A DNA stretch of 64,000 bases from Glaciimonas sp. PAMC28666. GTDB taxonomy: Bacteria > Pseudomonadota > Gammaproteobacteria > Burkholderiales > Burkholderiaceae_D. Location of the stretch: the NCBI RefSeq assembly GCF_016917355.1, contig NZ_CP070304.1:1984001-2048000 (forward strand), given 5' to 3'. Within the stretch, counting starts at the first letter, position 1, and each line of letters opens with the position of its first letter. The notes beneath the pieces were generated by a model. The model saw nothing but the letters and a program-made list of their open reading frames with translations. It ran no database searches and had not been told where the DNA came from. Shown here in pieces: positions 9,673 to 18,075 of this stretch. A program made the position numbers and the translations under genes.

Positions 9673-10560
9673 TTAGCCTTCCTTCTGTCCGACAGGAAGT
9701 GTAAAAAATCGTTCCTGCATTTCCTCCAGGCCAAGCGTCTGCAGGACTTCTTGTAACCGCTGAGTGGGACGGGCGCGCGGCAGGTCTTTATAGGTGGCGA
9801 TAATTAATTCATTTTTCATGGAGTGCTCCCAACCGACTAACTCCGTCACATTGACCTGATAGCCATGCGCTTCCAGTTGAAGACACCGTAACACGTTGGT
9901 CACCTGACTACCAAACTCACGGGTGTGCAGCGGGTGCCGCCAGATTTCTGTCAGTGCTTCTTTGCCAATAGATTTACCTTTATTTTTCTTTAAGACCGAC
10001 GCCACTTCTGCCTGACAGCAGGGGACCAGCACCATGAACCGGGCCTTCTTTTTTAAACCGAATTGTACTGCGTCATCAGTGGCCGTATTACACGCGTGTA
10101 ACGCGGTCACGACGTCTACCCTGGCAGGTAGCAAAGCAGATTCGCTCGAATCAGCCACAGACAGGTTGAGAAACGACATCCCGGGAAACGCCAGTTTGTG
10201 CGCCAAAGCTTGCGATTTCGTGACAAGATCTTCGCGTGTTTCGATACCGTAAATATGCGAGTCGTCCGTGAGCGACTTGAAAAACAAGTCATACAAAATA
10301 AATCCCAGATAGGATTTACCAGCGCCGTGATCGACCAGCTGGACGCTTTTGTACTCGCGTTGGATTTCAAGCAATAAAGGCTCAATAAACTGATAGAGGT
10401 GATACACCTGCTTGAGTTTGCGGCGACTGTCCTGATTCAATTTGCCGTCGCGCGTCAGGATATGCAGCTCTTTTAACAGCTCAATGGATTGACCGGGCCG
10501 TATTTCGTGCTTGGCTTGTGGCTGACTACTTGCTACGGGCTCTTGCTTATTGCTATTCAT
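9673..10560 (-). CDS. Class I SAM-dependent methyltransferase
   Basis: A 295-residue protein with a Rossmann methyltransferase domain. Motif I is LVDHGAGKSYLGFIL (near residues 75-89) and an acidic residue at IYGIETRED binds the SAM ribose. DVVTALHACNTATDDAV and FMVLVPCCQAEV follow. The HACNTATD and PCCQ pair is typical of the Methyltransf_32 family, which includes METTL25-type proteins; the substrate of the bacterial members is not known to me. The start ATG at 10560 is the only good option. It stands alone between a hypothetical gene and a regulator. Confidence 0.82.
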   Translation of the reverse strand: MNSNKQEPVASSQPQAKHEIRPGQSIELLKELHILTRDGKLNQDSRRKLKQVYHLYQFIEPLLLEIQREYKSVQLVDHGAGKSYLGFILYDLFFKSLTDDSHIYGIETREDLVTKSQALAHKLAFPGMSFLNLSVADSSESALLPARVDVVTALHACNTATDDAVQFGLKKKARFMVLVPCCQAEVASVLKKNKGKSIGKEALTEIWRHPLHTREFGSQVTNVLRCLQLEAHGYQVNVTELVGWEHSMKNELIIATYKDLPRARPTQRLQEVLQTLGLEEMQERFFTLPVGQKEG

Positions 10561-10777
10561 TTAATTCTAATTCCTGGCTGCCTGATACGATGATTGTTCG
10601 GTGATGCTTCCAAGTATAGCGATTTCGGCGATATTGAGAATCAATTTACGTTGCGCCTGGCGATCGAAAGGCATTCCCCGACTGGCACTCGCTACATTCA
10701 ACAATAAATTTACGTACTTTTTTAGCTAGCAGCAATTTCGTCAAATTTCCATTTCAGCATTCATAAACAACAAGGAA

Positions 10778-11443
10778 TCAAGTAATTTTGATGTAGTTGG
10801 CTTCTTCCTCTCCTACCGTCCCGCGTGAGTAACGTCCCAGTTCGACGTCATTTCGCAACCCCACTTTTCGCATCGCAGAAGTCTTTTGTAATGCGATTGT
10901 CTTAATACTTTTATTCAGCCGAAAGGCTATTTCCTGCATTGTATGGCCGTCGGCATACATCCTTAACACTTCTGTTTCGCGTTTGGTGGGCATATGCCCG
11001 ACAGGCCCTGACCGTAAAATATTGCGTACTGATTTTCCGATGAAACGGGTGTTCCTTGAGGCACTTTCGATTGCTGAGCGAATGTCTGAAATTTCATCGT
11101 TCATATGCACCACAGCATCTGCACCGCTTTTTATAATTTGATACAGTACCGCTGGCATCATGTTCATCGTGAGAACGATTAAACAAATCTGGGGATAATT
11201 ACGTCTGATATAAGAAAGTAACGTCAACCCGTCATTCATCAACCGCATTGGCATCGCGAAATCAGTGATCAAAATATCACAGTCAGTCTCTCTTAACAGC
11301 GCGAGAATTTCATCGGTCGAGGTGGCAACCGCAGCGACGGAAAGATCTGCGCAACGATCAATGTAACCTCGCACGCCAGCAATAACAACGGGACGGACGT
11401 CGGCCAAAATTATCTGTCGTTGTCGGTGTCGGGTCTTTCGCAT
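10778..11443 (-). CDS. RcsB-like LuxR-type response regulator, orphan
   Basis: 221 residues from ATG 11443, which has AGGGGAT upstream. The open frame extends 78 codons further but that part is AT-rich and has no homology that I recognise. A receiver domain (DILITDFAMP carries the phospho-acceptor Asp) precedes a LuxR helix-turn-helix (MPTKRETEVLRMYADGHTMQEIAFRLNKSIKTIALQKTSAMRKVGL). The NDGLTLLSYIRRNYPQICLIVLTMN and SIKTI-QK-SAM segments closely match RcsB. The usual acidic pair at the receiver start (ADDHP in RcsB) reads ADVRP here, so magnesium binding and phosphorylation may be impaired. There is no adjacent histidine kinase or phosphotransfer gene. Confidence 0.85.
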   Translation of the reverse strand: MRKTRHRQRQIILADVRPVVIAGVRGYIDRCADLSVAAVATSTDEILALLRETDCDILITDFAMPMRLMNDGLTLLSYIRRNYPQICLIVLTMNMMPAVLYQIIKSGADAVVHMNDEISDIRSAIESASRNTRFIGKSVRNILRSGPVGHMPTKRETEVLRMYADGHTMQEIAFRLNKSIKTIALQKTSAMRKVGLRNDVELGRYSRGTVGEEEANYIKIT

Positions 11444-11830
11444 GCCATCCCCTAAATCAAAACATTGAGAATCGGAAATCACTTCGATGTTGAAATTAAT
11501 TTCAAACAGATAACTATATGTGCAGTTTGATAATGATTTGCTAGGACTTAGATTAGCTATAGATGCGCTGCGTAGATATGAGAAATTTCCCGAAATGAGG
11601 GTAACAATTCTTATTTTGATGGTTGAAGTGGCAATTTTAAGAAAATTCCCACTCGTTTTGATAACAAAACGCGACAAACAGAGAGAGACAACAACGCACC
11701 ACGTAAATTTTTACGGCACAGTACGCGTTTTTTAGTGCAGAAAACGACTATGGAAGACGACAGAAGTCCGCAACTTGAACGTCTTCTCTTTTCAAAATAC
11801 GTGAAGATTTCTGGTGGGTTGACTGATACA
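11444..11830. other. Intergenic region without recognisable gene
   Basis: 387 bp, AT-rich, upstream of the RcsB-like gene and downstream of priA. It must hold the regulator's promoter. I see no supported coding frame, repeat or strong terminator. Confidence 0.55.
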
Positions 11831-13870
11831 TCAAATATCGACGGGATCAACTTCCAGTGACCATTTGGCGCGCGTCTTGATGGTGCGCAGGATGACGATC
11901 CAATCGGTAAGGAAAGCTTGTAATCCGGGTCGCGACGGGCATTCAATCAGAAGCTGTGCTCGGTCCACGTTGGCCACCCGCGTCATGGTCATCGGAATCG
12001 GATCATTCATCGTAATACCACCATGTTCGAGGCAGGTCGCTGCCTCTTGCAAGAATGCGATCGCAGTTTCCAATTCCGTTGCTTCGGCGCGCAACAGTGC
12101 CTGATATATGTACGGTGGCAGGTGGGCTTGCTGACGTTCGGCCAGCAGCGCGCTGGCAAAATGATCATAATCATGTGCGATCACAGCAGAATACAAAGGA
12201 TGCTGCGGATAGCGCGTCTGAATCAGCACCTCGCTCACGCTGCCGCCGTCTTTTTGCGCGGCCCGGCCAGCACGTCCCGCGACCTGCATCAGTTGCGCAA
12301 ACAGTCGCTCGCTGGCGCGATAGTCATGCGAAAACAGCGCTGTATCGGGATTGAGAATTCCGACCAGCGTCAGATTTTTGAAATCATGGCCCTTGGCAAC
12401 CATTTGCGTGCCGATCAATATATCGACTTCCCCTCGATGCACGCTATCAAACGCAGCCTGAGCGCTGCCTTTACGACGCGTTGAGTCCGCATCGATCCGC
12501 AATACCCGGGCTTCGGGAAACATCGCCTGCAGGCCCTCTTCCAGGCGCTGGGTTCCGCGACCCAACGGTTGGAGATCAACATTGCCGCAAGTCGGACAGG
12601 ATTTTGGAATGCGCATTTCCAGGCTGCAATGATGGCAGCGCAGTCGATGTTCGGGCTTATGCAACACCATGAATGCGGTACAACGGGTGCAGTTACTGAC
12701 CCAGCCACAGGCGTCACAAGCAATAACCGGGGCATAACCGCGCCGGTTAAGGAATAACAACGATTGCTCGCCGCGTTGCAGGCGAAGCTTTACTGCGCTG
12801 ATGAGCGAGGAAGTTAGCCCTTCAATTGGCTTGTCGTGTTCCATATTGACCAACTTGACCGCTGGTAACACAGCATTTTTAACCGCCCGCTCGCGCAATT
12901 CCAGCTTGCGATAGCGCCCCGTCTGGGCATGGTGCCAGCTTTCGAGGGACGGCGTGGCGGAACCAAGAACGATAGGAATGTTTAACTGGCGTGCGCGCCA
13001 CACAGCGAGATCACGCGCAGAATAACGCAGACCTTCTTGCTGTTTGTAGGATGGATCATGCTCCTCATCGATGACAATAAGGCGCAAATGCGGTATGGAC
13101 GCCAACACTGCCAGTCGGGTTCCGAGGACAATCCGCGCCTGCCCCAGATGCACAGCAAGCCAATGACGCATGCGCTCACCTTCCGCGAGACCGCTATGCA
13201 AAGTTGCCACCATGACGCCGGGGAAACGCGCGCGAATATTGCCCTCCAGCTGCGGCGTCAAATTAATTTCGGGTACCAGAATCAAAATCTGCGCGGGGTT
13301 ACTCTCACCACTATTATGGGCGAGTATTTTTTCAGCCGCCTGTAAATACACTTCCGTTTTGCCGCTGCCTGTGACTCCATACAACAACGTAGGCGCAAAT
13401 CCTTGCGCGTTGGCGATCGCATCGGCTGCGCATTGTTGCGCGGCGTTCAACGGCGGGACATCAGCTGGCGTAGCGTCATGTCCGTCATCGGCCTGTTGCA
13501 GTTTCTTCAAGCCACGATCGAGCGCAACGGTCGTCAAGGTCCGCAAATTTTTCGGTAAACCCGGCAGCGCGACCTCTCCCAAAGGCCGTTGATAATAGTC
13601 CGCCGCGAACCTGCATAAGGCCAGCCATTGCGATGACAATGGCGGCAGCTGGGATCGTACCGCCTGCACATCTTTTAATTTTTCCGCCGGAACCTGACTA
13701 CACGCTGTGGTCCCCACGACCATTCCGACTACCTCCCGCCGACCGAAAGAAAGTTGCACGAGCTGCCCTACTTGCGGACACAGATCGGTATCGTCGGCAG
13801 GCTGCCAACGATAGTCAAAACTACTGTCAAGGGGGGTGTCAACGACCACCTGAAGAATGCATTGTTCCAC
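11831..13870 (-). CDS. priA: Primosomal protein N' (replication restart helicase PriA)
   Basis: A 679-residue superfamily 2 helicase that reloads the replisome at stalled forks. The N-terminal 3'-DNA-binding domain begins CILQVVVDTPLDSSFDYRW. Walker A is YGVTGSGKTEVYLQA, the DEAH-like box is IDEEHDPSYKQQEG, and motif VI lies in QVAGRAGRA. Four CxxC pairs between the helicase lobes (CDACGWVSNCTRC and CHHCSLEMRIPKSCPTC) form the zinc sites. It is slightly shorter than the E. coli protein. It is transcribed away from the DnaA-box region at 13.9-14.5 kb. Confidence 0.97.
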   Translation of the reverse strand: MEQCILQVVVDTPLDSSFDYRWQPADDTDLCPQVGQLVQLSFGRREVVGMVVGTTACSQVPAEKLKDVQAVRSQLPPLSSQWLALCRFAADYYQRPLGEVALPGLPKNLRTLTTVALDRGLKKLQQADDGHDATPADVPPLNAAQQCAADAIANAQGFAPTLLYGVTGSGKTEVYLQAAEKILAHNSGESNPAQILILVPEINLTPQLEGNIRARFPGVMVATLHSGLAEGERMRHWLAVHLGQARIVLGTRLAVLASIPHLRLIVIDEEHDPSYKQQEGLRYSARDLAVWRARQLNIPIVLGSATPSLESWHHAQTGRYRKLELRERAVKNAVLPAVKLVNMEHDKPIEGLTSSLISAVKLRLQRGEQSLLFLNRRGYAPVIACDACGWVSNCTRCTAFMVLHKPEHRLRCHHCSLEMRIPKSCPTCGNVDLQPLGRGTQRLEEGLQAMFPEARVLRIDADSTRRKGSAQAAFDSVHRGEVDILIGTQMVAKGHDFKNLTLVGILNPDTALFSHDYRASERLFAQLMQVAGRAGRAAQKDGGSVSEVLIQTRYPQHPLYSAVIAHDYDHFASALLAERQQAHLPPYIYQALLRAEATELETAIAFLQEAATCLEHGGITMNDPIPMTMTRVANVDRAQLLIECPSRPGLQAFLTDWIVILRTIKTRAKWSLEVDPVDI

Positions 13871-13906
13871 GAAGTTAATGTAAATCCTGAGGAAAGAAGC
13901 TAACTG

Positions 13907-14065
13907 CCGGTTTCATAAGCGCTTTTGAATCTATCCACAGCTTCTGTGGATAACTTTGTGGATAACATCGACTTGACAGCTGCAGACGCACTGCGTAGGC
14001 GGCACTCAATGAAATGCCCAAACTGGGTGCATTAAATATTCCCTTACAAATCAAAGACTTACAAA
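13907..14065 (+). repeat. DnaA-box block, copy A of a direct duplication
   Basis: It opens with CCGGTTTCATAAGCGCTTTT (13907-13926), then has CTATCCACA at 13931 and two TGTGGATAA boxes at 13945 and 13957, 12 bp apart. GACTTACAAA follows at 14056. Copy B at 14314 repeats the opening motif, the paired boxes and the GACTTACAAA with offsets of 38, 50 and 149-150 bp, so the whole block is duplicated and diverged. Confidence 0.7.
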
Positions 14066-14313
14066 ACACAAAAATCGGTAAAAATATTTTTTTATTTTTT
14101 TTTGATGGTTAAACCGATTCGCCATTTTGTGCACAAGTTTATTTTTTCGCCCCAAAAACGAACAGAACTGAAGAAATATTGCAAGCAAAAATAACGCATA
14201 TCGTTATCCCGTCGCTAAAAAAATTACAACGCTTGCAATTATCTCGAATGCTCATCACTTTTTTGAATCCTGAGTATTTACCTCATCCAAAACATGAAGA
14301 AATGGGATAAGTA

Positions 14314-14473
14314 CCGGTTTCATAAGCACTTTTTTAATTCCGTGCACCGCCTGTGGATAACTTTGTGGGTAACCCTTCAATAAAAGGCCCTGACGCCTTA
14401 TCTCAAGCCATTTCGCACAAATAGCCCAAAGTAATTGCCGAAAAAAAATACTTATAATTCAATGACTTACAAA
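14314..14473 (+). repeat. DnaA-box block, copy B of a direct duplication
   Basis: It opens with CCGGTTTCATAAGCACTTTT (14314-14333). TGTGGATAA at 14352 and the variant TGTGGGTAA at 14364 are again 12 bp apart, and GACTTACAAA is at 14464. It starts 407 bp from copy A. Conservation of spacing with divergence elsewhere argues that the box geometry is under selection. Confidence 0.7.
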
Positions 14474-14606
14474 TTTCGAAATGTAACAATTTTGGAATTT
14501 CGTTATGAAAAATTACTGCATTGCAACAAAAAATTAATGTGCATAACTAATGCAATACGATACGAAATTTGTGATAAGGCGGACCGTTTTTACCGATAAA
14601 AGCACT

Positions 14607-14684
14607 AAGGTGGAGCACCAAGATGGAGCACCAAGGCGGAACACCGAGGTGGAGCAACGGGGTGGGATTCCAAGTCGGGACAAC
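14607..14684 (+). repeat. 13-bp tandem repeat, about six decaying copies
   Basis: Units of 13 bp: AAGGTGGAGCACC (14607), AAGATGGAGCACC (14620), AAGGCGGAACACC (14633), GAGGTGGAGCAAC (14646), then weaker copies at 14659 and 14672. The first three copies are nearly identical. An open frame on the minus strand across it is repeat-derived and not a credible gene. Function unknown. Confidence 0.8.
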
Positions 14685-14873
14685 AAGGATTAGCGGTAGT
14701 GAAACCCAAAGCGGAGGCCAAGATCGCCGCCCCTCCCCAGAACGAACCACGTCCAAAACTCAGATCAATCGCAATCTCCACGTTTCTTGAGAAGATGACC
14801 GTTTTTCGGACAGGCAGGCAACCGATTATCGTCTGTGGGGATTCATGGGATTCGAGGAGATTGACCACATCGG

Positions 14874-15950
14874 TCAGCGCATCTTGCGGCTCAGCTCGTG
14901 AACCGCTTCGACCATCACTGCGACCGATTCAGGCGGCGTGAACTGGGAAATTCCGTGACCGAGATTGAACACATGCCCGTGCCCGGCAGTCGGGGGGCCA
15001 TAAACCGACAACAGACGGCCGACTTCAGCACGAATTTGTTCCGGGTTAGCGAACAGCACGACTGGATCAAGATTGCCTTGAAGCGCCACTTTGTCACCCA
15101 CGCGCGTGCGCGCTTCAGCCAAATTCACCGTCCAGTCGAGTCCTACCGCGTCCGCACCAATATCGGCGATTTGCTCAAGCCATAAACCGCCGCCCTTGGT
15201 AAAGACGATTGCCGGAATCGGCACGCCGTCCTTTTCCCGCTTTAGCTGACGCATGACCTGGCGCATATAATTTAACGAAAACTCCTGGTAAGCACCGTCT
15301 GCCAGCGCGCCACCCCACGTATCAAAAATCATCACAGCTTGTGCGCCGGCATCGATTTGTGCATTTAAATACGTTGCGACTGCAGCGGCGTTAATACCCA
15401 GTATGTGGTGCATCAGGTCGGGACGGTTGTATAGCATCGTTTTAACCGTGCGAAAATCGTCCGAACCACCGCCCTCCACCATATAGCAAGCAAGCGTCCA
15501 GGGGCTGCCGGAAAACCCGATCAGAGGGACCTTGCCGTTTAATTCGGTCCGGATTTGCGTCACGGCATTAAAAACGTAATCGAGGCTGCCTAACTCTGGT
15601 GCCGACAATGCCATGATCGCTTTTTCGTCGCGTAGCGGACGTGCGAACTTTGGCCCTTCGCCATCGGCAAAGAACAGGCCCAGACCCATCGCATCCGGAA
15701 CAGTCAAAATATCCGAAAAAAGGATCGCAGCATCTAGCGGAAATCGGTCCAAGGGCTGCATTGTGACTTCGGTCGCATAGTCCGGGTTCTTCGCCAGGCC
15801 GAGGAAAGACCCGGCGCGCGCGCGCGTCGCACGGTATTCGGGCAAATAGCGACCAGCCTGACGCATCAACCACAACGGCGTGTAGTCTGTTGGTTGGCGT
15901 AACAAGGCCCGAAGGAACGTATCGTTTTTTAGAGGAGCAAATTGAGGCAT
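14874..15950 (-). CDS. hemE: Uroporphyrinogen decarboxylase
   Basis: 358 residues from ATG 15950 ([19 protein letters not shown]); an upstream ATG at 15983 would add 11 residues outside the conserved fold. HemE decarboxylates the four acetate side chains of uroporphyrinogen III to give coproporphyrinogen III in haem synthesis. The [20 protein letters not shown] segment holds the substrate-binding arginines, [17 protein letters not shown] the catalytic Asp, and [19 protein letters not shown] and FDTWGGAL are both conserved. It follows the triterpene cyclase gene on the same strand by about 60-90 bp and might be read from its transcript as well as from its own promoter. Confidence 0.97.
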   Translation of the reverse strand: MPQFAPLKNDTFLRALLRQPTDYTPLWLMRQAGRYLPEYRATRARAGSFLGLAKNPDYATEVTMQPLDRFPLDAAILFSDILTVPDAMGLGLFFADGEGPKFARPLRDEKAIMALSAPELGSLDYVFNAVTQIRTELNGKVPLIGFSGSPWTLACYMVEGGGSDDFRTVKTMLYNRPDLMHHILGINAAAVATYLNAQIDAGAQAVMIFDTWGGALADGAYQEFSLNYMRQVMRQLKREKDGVPIPAIVFTKGGGLWLEQIADIGADAVGLDWTVNLAEARTRVGDKVALQGNLDPVVLFANPEQIRAEVGRLLSVYGPPTAGHGHVFNLGHGISQFTPPESVAVMVEAVHELSRKMR

Positions 15951-15985
15951 CGAAGGCAACCTGAAGCTTTTGGGATGCGGCATTA

Positions 15986-16001
15986 TCTCATTCTAATGAG
16001 A
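15986..16001. promoter_or_regulatory. Perfect inverted repeat upstream of hemE
   Basis: TCTCATT-CT-AATGAGA, a 7-bp perfect inverted repeat with a 2-bp centre, 35 bp upstream of the preferred hemE start. It has the size of a dimeric repressor site. Its half-site orientation does not fit a Fur box. No regulator is named. Confidence 0.4.
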
Positions 16002-16006
16002 ACCTG
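15995..16006 (+). repeat. Left copy of a 12-bp inverted repeat flanking the triterpene cassette
   Basis: AATGAGAACCTG reading inwards on the plus strand. Its exact reverse complement is at 20808-20819, on the other side of the three-gene cassette. It overlaps the palindrome upstream of hemE. Confidence 0.4.
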
Positions 16007-16043
16007 CGGCATTGATGCTGGAGTTTCTAAGTCGTTTTTTAGG

Positions 16044-18056
16044 TTATACACGTTTAGGTTTGTTGTCATCGCGGGCTGAGATGGCAGCCGCTCTGCTTAA
16101 TGCCAGAATAGGAAAATAGGCGTTGTACAGTCGATAGTCCAGCATTGAAGTGAGTAAAAACACACCATTCACCGCGTCACGCCGCCAGCTACCATCGGTA
16201 TTCTGATGTGCTAATAGCCACTCGATACCACGCTCTGTCGCCTCTGACGGCTGCGCTTCGAATGCCATCAGAGCCAGGCTGGCCCAGGCGGTACTACTCA
16301 CCAGACTATTGGTATGTGGCACATAGGAACCGGTATGGCACCCACTAAAATGCTCGCCCCAACCGCCATCGGAGCGTTGGATCGACCTGAGCCATTGCGC
16401 CGTTAGCCGTAGTCCCGGATGTCCGCCAGGTATCTGAGCTGCTCGCAATGCTTCAACCGCAAGCCAGGCCGCATAAATCAAATTGACTCCCCAACTAGCG
16501 AACCAGGTCCCGTCCGGTCGTTGTTGTCTCAATAGAAATTCGGTTGTGCTGGCTATGGCCGTAGCAACGGTTTCAGCCGCGATATCAGGGTGATGCGTAG
16601 CGCAAGCGCACAGGGCACGTAATGCGGACGCACTGCATTCGATGTAAGACGCCTCATAGAGGCATGGGCCGTATATTTCAGACGGATTAATGTTAGCCAG
16701 GATTTTCCATCCGCGCCGGCGTTCAAAGCTACCAAAGCCGCCATCTATATTTTGCCTGCTTAGAAGGAAATCAATCGCGGTCCTTAGTCTCACTTTGGAG
16801 ATAAGATTATCCTGGAAAACAAGATTAGGGATGCGATGGCAGTCGAGTAACGCAATGATCGACTCTGCAGTGCAATCGGAAGCAGTCCATCCGTTTGTTT
16901 CGTCACCAAAACACCACCCCCCCAGATTTATATCGCGCGCGGCACGCGCATCCGCAGTCAGTTCTTCATTTGCCTGCATGTCGAGAAGACGCTGATAGCC
17001 AGCGCGTAACGATGTCGGTGCAACATCAGCAGTCGCGAAGGCTCTCGCAAGCGCCTGGAGCGTGAACGCGGTATCCCATGTCACCGAGCGCACTAGCGCA
17101 TATCGGGCGCCTTCGCTAGCATCATTCCAACGGTAGGATGAAAGGGCCTCGATACTGCGATGCATCTCAGGGTCTGCGTCATTTGCCTGCCACATGATCA
17201 AAATATTTGGCAGACTGCTTAATATCGCTACCCCTTGGAATTCGCTGCAACGTTGTTCGACGCGAATCCGCTCCAGACAAAGCCTCCGACACTTCTCGCG
17301 CAATTTTTCCGCACCGGGAACATGCGCCCGTAATGTCTCACCCCAGCGGAACAGATCATAGACCATACGAGATCCGCGACCGGGTGCGCAAAACACGTCG
17401 GTTTCCGCAATGGTATGGCGTCCCCGATGGCGTTGGCGAACATCTGCTGCCGTGGTCGCAGACCCGTACAGCTCATGCTTAAGTTGCTGTCCCAATAAAC
17501 CTAAATCATGTTTTAATCGTATGCTTTTCAGATAAGCAAGGCTACGGAATATAGAGCGAGAAACATGAGAAAACCGCTCCGGTGAGAAAAAGATCCATTG
17601 AGGGACTAGAAAGAATTCAAGTCCATACACATTTACAAATTGCCAATCATACAACCCCAACATCGCCAACCAGACCTTGCCGAAGGTAGGCACGCTATCA
17701 ACTCCCCCGGAGTTGACGGTCAACCAGCTACGAGCGCGCTGCAACATAACAACATCAGCAGACATACCAAGCAAACGCGCTGCCACGTAGACCAGTGTCG
17801 TAACGTAGCGATAAGACGGGGACTCAGGATGCAAACCCCATCCACCGTCAGATCGCTGCGTTTCTTTAAAATGATGCAGTATTGCATCTACCTCTTCCAA
17901 GGGTATGGGTCGGCCGATAATGATGTAGGTAAAAACTACTTGTGCCGTCGGCACGGGGCACCAATAAACCTCTCCCTCCCATTCGCCTGCCGGACTTTGC
18001 ACGCTGATCAGATAATCGACAGCGGATTTCAGGCCGCATTTCAATTTGTTTAACAT
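16044..18056 (-). CDS. Oxidosqualene-cyclase-type triterpene cyclase
   Basis: 670 residues, a prenyltransferase-like double alpha-barrel cyclase. QW-type repeats are at about 20-28, 67-74, 435-442, 511-518, 560-567 and 618-624. The catalytic acid motif is DCTAE (Asp394-Glu398), the form found in oxidosqualene cyclases (lanosterol/cycloartenol synthases). Squalene-hopene cyclases instead have DxDD. Cys474 in YIECSASAL matches the second cysteine that hydrogen-bonds the catalytic Asp in oxidosqualene cyclases. The substrate is therefore predicted to be 2,3-oxidosqualene, not squalene. The adjacent monooxygenase (19 bp upstream) and squalene synthase support this. The N-terminal half, for example FFLVPQWIFFSPERFSHVSRS, is more hopene-cyclase-like, so the product cannot be predicted. 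Confidence 0.85.
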   Translation of the reverse strand: MLNKLKCGLKSAVDYLISVQSPAGEWEGEVYWCPVPTAQVVFTYIIIGRPIPLEEVDAILHHFKETQRSDGGWGLHPESPSYRYVTTLVYVAARLLGMSADVVMLQRARSWLTVNSGGVDSVPTFGKVWLAMLGLYDWQFVNVYGLEFFLVPQWIFFSPERFSHVSRSIFRSLAYLKSIRLKHDLGLLGQQLKHELYGSATTAADVRQRHRGRHTIAETDVFCAPGRGSRMVYDLFRWGETLRAHVPGAEKLREKCRRLCLERIRVEQRCSEFQGVAILSSLPNILIMWQANDADPEMHRSIEALSSYRWNDASEGARYALVRSVTWDTAFTLQALARAFATADVAPTSLRAGYQRLLDMQANEELTADARAARDINLGGWCFGDETNGWTASDCTAESIIALLDCHRIPNLVFQDNLISKVRLRTAIDFLLSRQNIDGGFGSFERRRGWKILANINPSEIYGPCLYEASYIECSASALRALCACATHHPDIAAETVATAIASTTEFLLRQQRPDGTWFASWGVNLIYAAWLAVEALRAAQIPGGHPGLRLTAQWLRSIQRSDGGWGEHFSGCHTGSYVPHTNSLVSSTAWASLALMAFEAQPSEATERGIEWLLAHQNTDGSWRRDAVNGVFLLTSMLDYRLYNAYFPILALSRAAAISARDDNKPKRV

Positions 18057-18075
18057 GGGATGCGCCGGTGGCTAA

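Larger units (their letters stand above)
13871..14873. other. AT-rich non-coding region between hemE and priA with DnaA boxes
   Basis: About 1 kb without a supported gene. It holds DnaA-type boxes at 13931-13939 (CTATCCACA, one mismatch), 13945-13953, 13957-13965, 14352-14360 and 14364-14372 (TGTGGGTAA, one mismatch). It also has long A/T runs near 14078-14106, a direct duplication (13907-14065 and 14314-14473) and a 13-bp tandem repeat at 14607-14684. In Caulobacter and other alphaproteobacteria the chromosomal origin lies next to hemE, which makes this neighbourhood notable. Here the boxes are downstream of hemE, not at its promoter. Confidence 0.6.

Noticed and set aside
11444-11677. N-terminal extension of the RcsB-like regulator
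   Set aside because: The 78 extra codons are AT-rich and unlike any receiver protein, while ATG 11443 has a ribosome-binding site and the proper domain start.
14605-14868. 87-codon minus-strand frame near hemE
   Set aside because: Its C-terminus is a translation of the 13-bp tandem repeat; no domain or ribosome-binding site supports it.
15986-16001. Possible Fur box upstream of hemE
   Set aside because: The TCTCATT/AATGAGA half-sites are in the wrong relative order for the Fur consensus; kept only as an unnamed inverted repeat.
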